Shown here: positions 32,407 through 36,465 of the stretch, piece after piece
Numbering within the stretch: the stretch's first letter is position 1
Layout: each line of letters starts with the position of its first letter
NCBI GenBank assembly: GCA_013286045.1
Contig: JABDGM010000045.1
Span: 1-36,465, forward strand
Origin: Planctomycetota bacterium
Lineage (GTDB): Bacteria > Planctomycetota > Planctomycetia > Pirellulales > Lacipirellulaceae
DNA: 36,465 nucleotides
Reading direction: 5' to 3'
Translations under genes and position numbers: made by a program
Notes under the pieces: model-generated
What the model was told of the DNA's origin: nothing
The model's input: the letters and a program-made list of their open reading frames with translations, nothing else
Databases searched by the model: none

Positions 32407-34889
32407 GCGCTAGCCGCCGCAGTTAGAAAAGTGACGAGGTCGCGAAGGTCGTCAATCGACATGAGCGATTGCAAATTCTCCGGCATGACGGAAGTCGTCG
32501 CCATGTGCCGCTCGGCTATCGATTCGCTCGTAAGCGTAAACTTGTGCGCTGCTGAGTCAACGTAAGACTCCTTGCCGTCGTCGCCTGGCTGCTGCAGACG
32601 CAAACCCGTGTACACTTTCCCGTCCTCCGTCGTCAACATCCAAGCCTGGTAGTCCGGCGCGATTTCCTGACTCGGAAGCAGGATCGAAGCAAGAATCTTA
32701 TCACGCGTCGAATTGCGACCGACTTGCGTGAGGTCGGGCCCAACGCCTCCGCCGCGGCCCTCGAACTTGTGACAACCGCCGCAGCGAGGGCCGGTCGAAC
32801 TGAAAAACAACCGCCGCCCAGATGCCGCATCGCCCGGTTCGGCTACCAGCTTCGACCAGGCCGCGATATCCGTCGCCACCGGCCGCGCATCGTCTGCATT
32901 GGCATTCGCGACTCGTAACCGAAGCGCGCGACGCGCCTCGCGTTTGACCTCCGTCTGTTTGTCGTCGGCAAGCGTAACCAATTCATGAAGATATTGGTCG
33001 GGCGCGGCCGATAGACCGGCGATCGCCTCGGCACGGATGTCTGCGGGTTGCGACTCGTCCCGCGCGATCTTCAATAGCAGCAAAAATCGCTCGTCATTCG
33101 ATTGCTGGGCAAGCGTGCGGACCGCCTCCATGCGTAGCTGCTTATCGTCGGATTTCAAATACTCGCCCAGTTTCTCACTGGTGAGAAACTTATGGTCCGG
33201 CGAGATCAACCGGAGCGCGAGCGCATACACCTGCGCCGAACGTTTTTCGTTCTTCAGCTCCCGCACCAGTAATTCATCGGTGATCTCAGTACCGGTCATC
33301 TTTGGTTCATGACTTAGCCAATCGATCGCGCCGAGGACCGCTAGGTAATATCGCTGGCTAGGTTGCGGCCCCTCGAGCAGCGGCGGCAATTCGTCCCTCA
33401 GCGCGGTGATTCGCTCGTCCGCGATCCAGCGCACTGCGAAGAGTCGAACATCGGCCGATTTGTCGCGCAGCGCCTTCCTTAACAGCTCTTCCGTTGGGCC
33501 GGTGCCGCGCAACCGCCACGCTTCCAGCTTGGCGAGGCGAATTCTTTCGCCGTCCAAAGTCGAATCCGGCGTCTCGGTAGCCCATCGCGTGAGATCCTTA
33601 TCCCGCGAAAAGCCGCGAACTCCACTCGCGAAGACGAACGGATCGTTCGATTCCGCCCCTGTTTTACTCTCCGAAGCCGCCATCGATTCAGCCGCCACAT
33701 CCTCCTGTGACCGCGCCGGGAACGTAGCCTTTACCGCGTCCGCCGGCACCACGAGATGCCAAATGCGGCCGCGGCCATGCACCGGGTAGTCTTTCAGCAC
33801 CCAGTCTCCGAAATACAGCGAGCCATCTGGCGCAACGGCCATCCCCGTGGGCCGAAAATCCGCATCGCCCTGGACGATCGTCTCTCGCTTCGCACCGTAC
33901 GATGCGCCCCGCGGCACAAGCTCATATCGATCAATGCAGTGATCTCCCCAACTGGTCACCCATAACCACTTCCCCAGTGCGACAATCGCCGTCGGTGCCT
34001 CACCAACACCGCATACATACGGCATCGTACCGGGCAATTCGCCATTCCACGCTTGCAGCGGATGCGTTCCCGCGCGGCCGTACTGAAAGCGGAAACCGTA
34101 ATCGCCCCCCTGCACCACATGCACCATGCGGCACGGCGGGCTGGCGTCCGGGTCGTTGTCGATCGCAAAGATTCGCATATCAGGGAGCGCACAAATGGAA
34201 AATGGATTCCAGAAGCCGGTCGCAACTCGATGCGGCCCGCGGCCGTCTTCCCCGCATTCGAAAACACAGCCGGCTCCATCTTTGCCGGAGACACTCCTTC
34301 CGTCTCGATCTACCAGTCGATAAGCCTTGCCGTGGTTCTCCCCCAATCCGAGGAGCAACTTCCCGTCGGCCGTCCGCGCAATGCCGGCAAGGCCATCGTG
34401 CGGATAGTCGTCGGTAGTTTCTAATCTCAAGATTTCTTCTTGCTTGTCCGCAACGTCGTCGCCGTCGGCGTCGCGAAGCAGCACCACGCCGTGCCTGGTA
34501 ACGACGTACACAGCCCCGTCACTACGGGGCAACAAGTTCATCGCCTGGTTGAAACCCTCGGCAAACGTCGACCACGTGTCGAGCTTCCCGTCGCCGTCCG
34601 TATCGGCCAGCATGCGGATGCGATCTGTATCGGGCCCAGGCGAAGTTTCCCCCCGCAAATGCGTATGAGATTCGACGACGAGCAACCGGCCCTTCGAATC
34701 GAACGCGAGTCCGATCGGCGTCGTAATTTGCGGTTCCGCGGCAACCTGCTCTAACTTGTAAGAATCGCTCGCAACACGCGGCGGAGCAGCCGCCGCGAAA
34801 TTCGAAATGCCGATAATTGCCGCTGCCAGGGCAATCCGCAACCGACGCGAAATGCGTGGCAAACCATTATCTTCGCGGGGTAAAATCAC
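32397..34889 (-). CDS. PVC-type membrane-bound dehydrogenase/HEAT/c-type cytochrome protein
   Basis: This large exported protein (830 residues from the GTG at 34889) has a signal peptide (hydrophobic LRIALAAAIIGISNFAAAA), a β-propeller glucose-dehydrogenase-like domain (about 40-390), HEAT-like helical repeats (about 450-690) and a C-terminal cytochrome c domain with CGGCH and a probable methionine ligand in VMPENL. This architecture is characteristic of planctomycetes and verrucomicrobia, where it is abundant and probably oxidises sugars or alcohols in the periplasm. The start is uncertain: the frame is open to 35126, but that part overlaps the divergent gene starting at 34971 and lacks sequence likeness; TTG at 34862 is another option. 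Confidence 0.88.
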   Translation of the reverse strand: MILPREDNGLPRISRRLRIALAAAIIGISNFAAAAPPRVASDSYKLEQVAAEPQITTPIGLAFDSKGRLLVVESHTHLRGETSPGPDTDRIRMLADTDGDGKLDTWSTFAEGFNQAMNLLPRSDGAVYVVTRHGVVLLRDADGDDVADKQEEILRLETTDDYPHDGLAGIARTADGKLLLGLGENHGKAYRLVDRDGRSVSGKDGAGCVFECGEDGRGPHRVATGFWNPFSICALPDMRIFAIDNDPDASPPCRMVHVVQGGDYGFRFQYGRAGTHPLQAWNGELPGTMPYVCGVGEAPTAIVALGKWLWVTSWGDHCIDRYELVPRGASYGAKRETIVQGDADFRPTGMAVAPDGSLYFGDWVLKDYPVHGRGRIWHLVVPADAVKATFPARSQEDVAAESMAASESKTGAESNDPFVFASGVRGFSRDKDLTRWATETPDSTLDGERIRLAKLEAWRLRGTGPTEELLRKALRDKSADVRLFAVRWIADERITALRDELPPLLEGPQPSQRYYLAVLGAIDWLSHEPKMTGTEITDELLVRELKNEKRSAQVYALALRLISPDHKFLTSEKLGEYLKSDDKQLRMEAVRTLAQQSNDERFLLLLKIARDESQPADIRAEAIAGLSAAPDQYLHELVTLADDKQTEVKREARRALRLRVANANADDARPVATDIAAWSKLVAEPGDAASGRRLFFSSTGPRCGGCHKFEGRGGGVGPDLTQVGRNSTRDKILASILLPSQEIAPDYQAWMLTTEDGKVYTGLRLQQPGDDGKESYVDSAAHKFTLTSESIAERHMATTSVMPENLQSLMSIDDLRDLVTFLTAAASANK

Positions 34890-34970
34890 TTTTGAACGCA
34901 AACGTTGTAAAACGTATTCCAGCGGCGACCGCCGACCCTTCACGCACGACCCCAATGGAAAGTGTAGCTT
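34890..34970. promoter_or_regulatory. Short divergent promoter region
   Basis: Only about 80 bases separate the likely start of the cytochrome gene from the divergent HicB-like gene, so their promoters probably overlap. No convincing -35/-10 pair is visible. GGAAAG at 34957-34962 is the ribosome site of the plus-strand gene. Confidence 0.4.
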
Positions 34971-35456
34971 ATGCAGGAGCTTATCTTCCCCATCGAGCAA
35001 GAAAAAGATGGCGGCTTTATCGTCCGCGCGGCGGATAAATCGGTACTCGTGCGTGGCGAAAGCATGCCAGAGCTTAAAGGCAAAACCTACTTTGCCCTTC
35101 GGCGGACGCTTCCCCAAGGCGCCCAAGTGCGCGTGCGCTTCCCGTTCGAAAAAGTACGCACGCTCTCGCTAATCGCTCATTTAGCAGCCATCTACGCGTG
35201 GATCTTAGAAATAACGTTATTACTGCTTCACTGCTTTACAAAGGTTAAACTCGGCACCCCCAGTCAGGTGATCGTCCTGGTAGTCCTCATGGCTCTGAGC
35301 GGTTTCGCTTGGCAGCGACGCGAAGACCTTCGCTCGCTGCGTCATGCGCGCGGCCGAATTCCACTGACCACGTCCCAGTGCTTTGTAGTTGCCGCATTCG
35401 TAATAGGCCTGGGATTTACAGGCACGCTGGTAATGATTTTGGCCTCGAACCACTGA
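34971..35456 (+). CDS. HicB-like N-terminal domain fused to a hydrophobic membrane tail
   Basis: The 161-residue protein starts with about 60 residues (MQELIFPIEQEKDGGFIVRA, ...MPELKGKTYFALRR) that have the fold pattern of HicB-type antitoxin-like domains, which in planctomycetes often occur as a 70-residue stand-alone protein. From about residue 63 it continues into three likely membrane helices (about 65-90, 98-112 and 134-157). I do not know this fusion; it may be real, or the 5' HicB-like gene may have lost its stop codon. No HicA toxin is adjacent. A GGAAAG site lies eight bases before the ATG at 34971. Confidence 0.6.
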   Translation: MQELIFPIEQEKDGGFIVRAADKSVLVRGESMPELKGKTYFALRRTLPQGAQVRVRFPFEKVRTLSLIAHLAAIYAWILEITLLLLHCFTKVKLGTPSQVIVLVVLMALSGFAWQRREDLRSLRHARGRIPLTTSQCFVVAAFVIGLGFTGTLVMILASNH

Positions 35457-35460
35457 GCGC

Positions 35461-35495
35461 AAAAAATTAGCCCCGGGCGAGTCGCCCGGGGCTAA
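35461..35495 (-). terminator. Strong terminator of the clpC-type gene, between convergent genes
   Basis: A perfect 14-base inverted repeat (35467-35480 with 35482-35495) is followed on the minus strand by TTTTTT (complement of 35461-35466), a textbook Rho-independent terminator. It may also slow plus-strand transcription, since the HicB-like gene ends only 10 bases away. The arms share the CCCCGGGCGAGT core with 32377-32388. Confidence 0.85.
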
Positions 35496-35532
35496 TTGAC
35501 TTTCAAATCCTACACTGCTTAAGCAGCGTCGC

Positions 35533-36465
35533 TTACGAGCCCGAGCCTTCGCCCGTCGCTCCATCGGCGCCCGCACCAACCGGCTCTGGTTCCGCCTTGT
35601 CCTTCGACGTGCGGCCTTCGAACACCAGCTGCTTCTTGTCGCCGACCTTCTTGACCTCGATCTTGATCGAGTCCTTGCCAGCGAACTCGCCCTTGAGCAA
35701 CTCCTCGGCCAGCGGATCTTCGACAAACGTCTCGATCGCTCGGCGAAGCGGACGAGCACCGTAATCGGTGTTCGAACCCTTCTTGATGAGGAACTCTTTG
35801 GCTTCGTCCGTCAGCTCGATCACGAGGCCCTTTTCCTTCAGGCGTTCGCGTACCTTGCTCAGTTCGAGATCGACCACGTGCTTCAAGTCCTCTTCGTTCA
35901 AGTGGCGGAAGACGATGATGTCGTTCACGCGGTTGATGAACTCCGGCCGGAAGACCTTTTCGATCTCCTCCACGACGCGGTTCTTCATACCTTCGTACGA
36001 AGCATCCTGATCCTTGCCCGTGTTGAAGCCGAACGCACTTTCGTTCTTGATGGCTTCCGCACCCGCATTCGTGGTCATGATCAAAATCGTGTTGCGGAAG
36101 TCGATGTTCCGGCCAAAGCTGTCAGTCAGCCGGCCTTCTTCCATCACTTGCAGCAACATGTTGAACACTTCCGGGTGAGCCTTCTCAATTTCATCGAGCA
36201 GCACCACCGCGTACGGCCGACGGCGAATCTGCTCCGTGAGCTGACCACCTTCTTCGTAACCGACGTATCCCGGAGGCGCACCGATCAACCGACTGACGTT
36301 GTGCTTCTCCATGTATTCGCTCATATCAATTTGAATGAGCGCCTCGGCATCGCCGAACATGAATTCCGCCAGAGCCTTGGCGAGCAACGTCTTACCGACG
36401 CCCGTCGGCCCAGCGAACACAAACGTACCAGTCGGCCGCTTCGGATCCTGCAAACCGCTGCGGCT
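35533..36465 (-). CDS. clpC: Clp protease ATP-binding subunit, ClpC-like, 5'-truncated by the window edge
   Basis: The last 310 residues of a Clp/Hsp100 unfoldase are present; the frame continues past the right edge (SRSGLQDPKRPTG...), so the first TTG is not the start. The second AAA+ domain shows Walker A GPTGVGKT, the GYVGYEEGG pore loop, Walker B VVLLDEIEKA, the TTNAG sensor 1 segment and the D2-small domain YGARPLRRAI. FGF in SAFGFNTG sits where ClpC/ClpA carry the ClpP-docking loop, which suggests a protease partner rather than a ClpB disaggregase. The C-terminal tail (about 30 residues) is glycine- and acid-rich. The strong hairpin terminator lies about 40 bases after the stop. Confidence 0.95.
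   Translation of the reverse strand, partial: SRSGLQDPKRPTGTFVFAGPTGVGKTLLAKALAEFMFGDAEALIQIDMSEYMEKHNVSRLIGAPPGYVGYEEGGQLTEQIRRRPYAVVLLDEIEKAHPEVFNMLLQVMEEGRLTDSFGRNIDFRNTILIMTTNAGAEAIKNESAFGFNTGKDQDASYEGMKNRVVEEIEKVFRPEFINRVNDIIVFRHLNEEDLKHVVDLELSKVRERLKEKGLVIELTDEAKEFLIKKGSNTDYGARPLRRAIETFVEDPLAEELLKGEFAGKDSIKIEVKKVGDKKQLVFEGRTSKDKAEPEPVGAGADGATGEGSGS

Noticed and set aside
34890-35126. N-terminal extension of the cytochrome gene to a TTG at 35126
   Set aside because: It overlaps the divergent gene at 34971, lies upstream of the signal peptide and has no family likeness.

Overview
The window looks like chromosomal DNA of a planctomycete, most likely of the Pirellulales type. This rests on a PVC-type dehydrogenase/HEAT/c-type cytochrome protein, a short secreted protein ending in a WYG...YSPxW...PGG pattern, a small zinc-ribbon protein beginning MIRYICDLC, moderately high GC, scattered short operons, and outer-membrane lipid-transport genes (Mla, LptF/G-like) that imply a diderm envelope. 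No sequence search was run, so the lineage call comes from remembered family features. About 37 genes are supported, including two cut by the window edges (uvrB on the left, a clpC-type gene on the right) and one tRNA-Val(CAC). There is no rRNA, CRISPR array, phage or insertion sequence.

Left part (1-9 kb): the 3' end of uvrB converges on a minus-strand run of a lone GspF-domain protein, a four-helix membrane protein, a FkbM-like methyltransferase and a GT-C/TPR membrane protein; the last two overlap by ATGA. Further right are a membrane-anchored thermonuclease-fold protein, a zinc-ribbon protein, an HNH endonuclease and a FdxA-like ferredoxin.

Middle part (9-20 kb): a sigma factor, a secreted planctomycete-type protein, two tandem TatA-type proteins, a strong terminator and the tRNA. 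Then, on the minus strand, come an RsmC/RlmG-like methyltransferase with a standalone receiver protein, and a GH13 glucosidase with a sulfatase-modifying-factor-like secreted protein that lacks the catalytic cysteine region. A lone DRE-TIM aldolase follows on the plus strand. Next is a compact minus-strand cluster of an HD-GYP protein, a PilZ protein and a CBS-pair protein, which reads as a cyclic-di-GMP signalling unit.

Right part (20-36 kb): a sensor kinase and NtrC-type regulator pair, an LptF/G-family permease, a PP2C phosphatase with a membrane-spanning tail, a PEGA lipoprotein, and an mlaE-mlaF-mlaD set. Divergent from mlaE is a tightly packed plus-strand operon of an ECF sigma factor, a ZAS-type anti-sigma factor and an exported coiled-coil protein with a secretin N-domain but no visible secretin channel. 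The window closes with the PVC-type cytochrome protein, divergent from a HicB-like domain fused to a membrane tail, and with the clpC end. Two nearly identical GC-rich hairpins bracket that divergent pair.

The observations most worth a second look are the sigma/anti-sigma/secretin-N operon, the HD-GYP/PilZ/CBS cluster, the HicB-like membrane fusion, the paired hairpins, and the inverted repeat upstream of the sigma operon. No confirmed new system is claimed.
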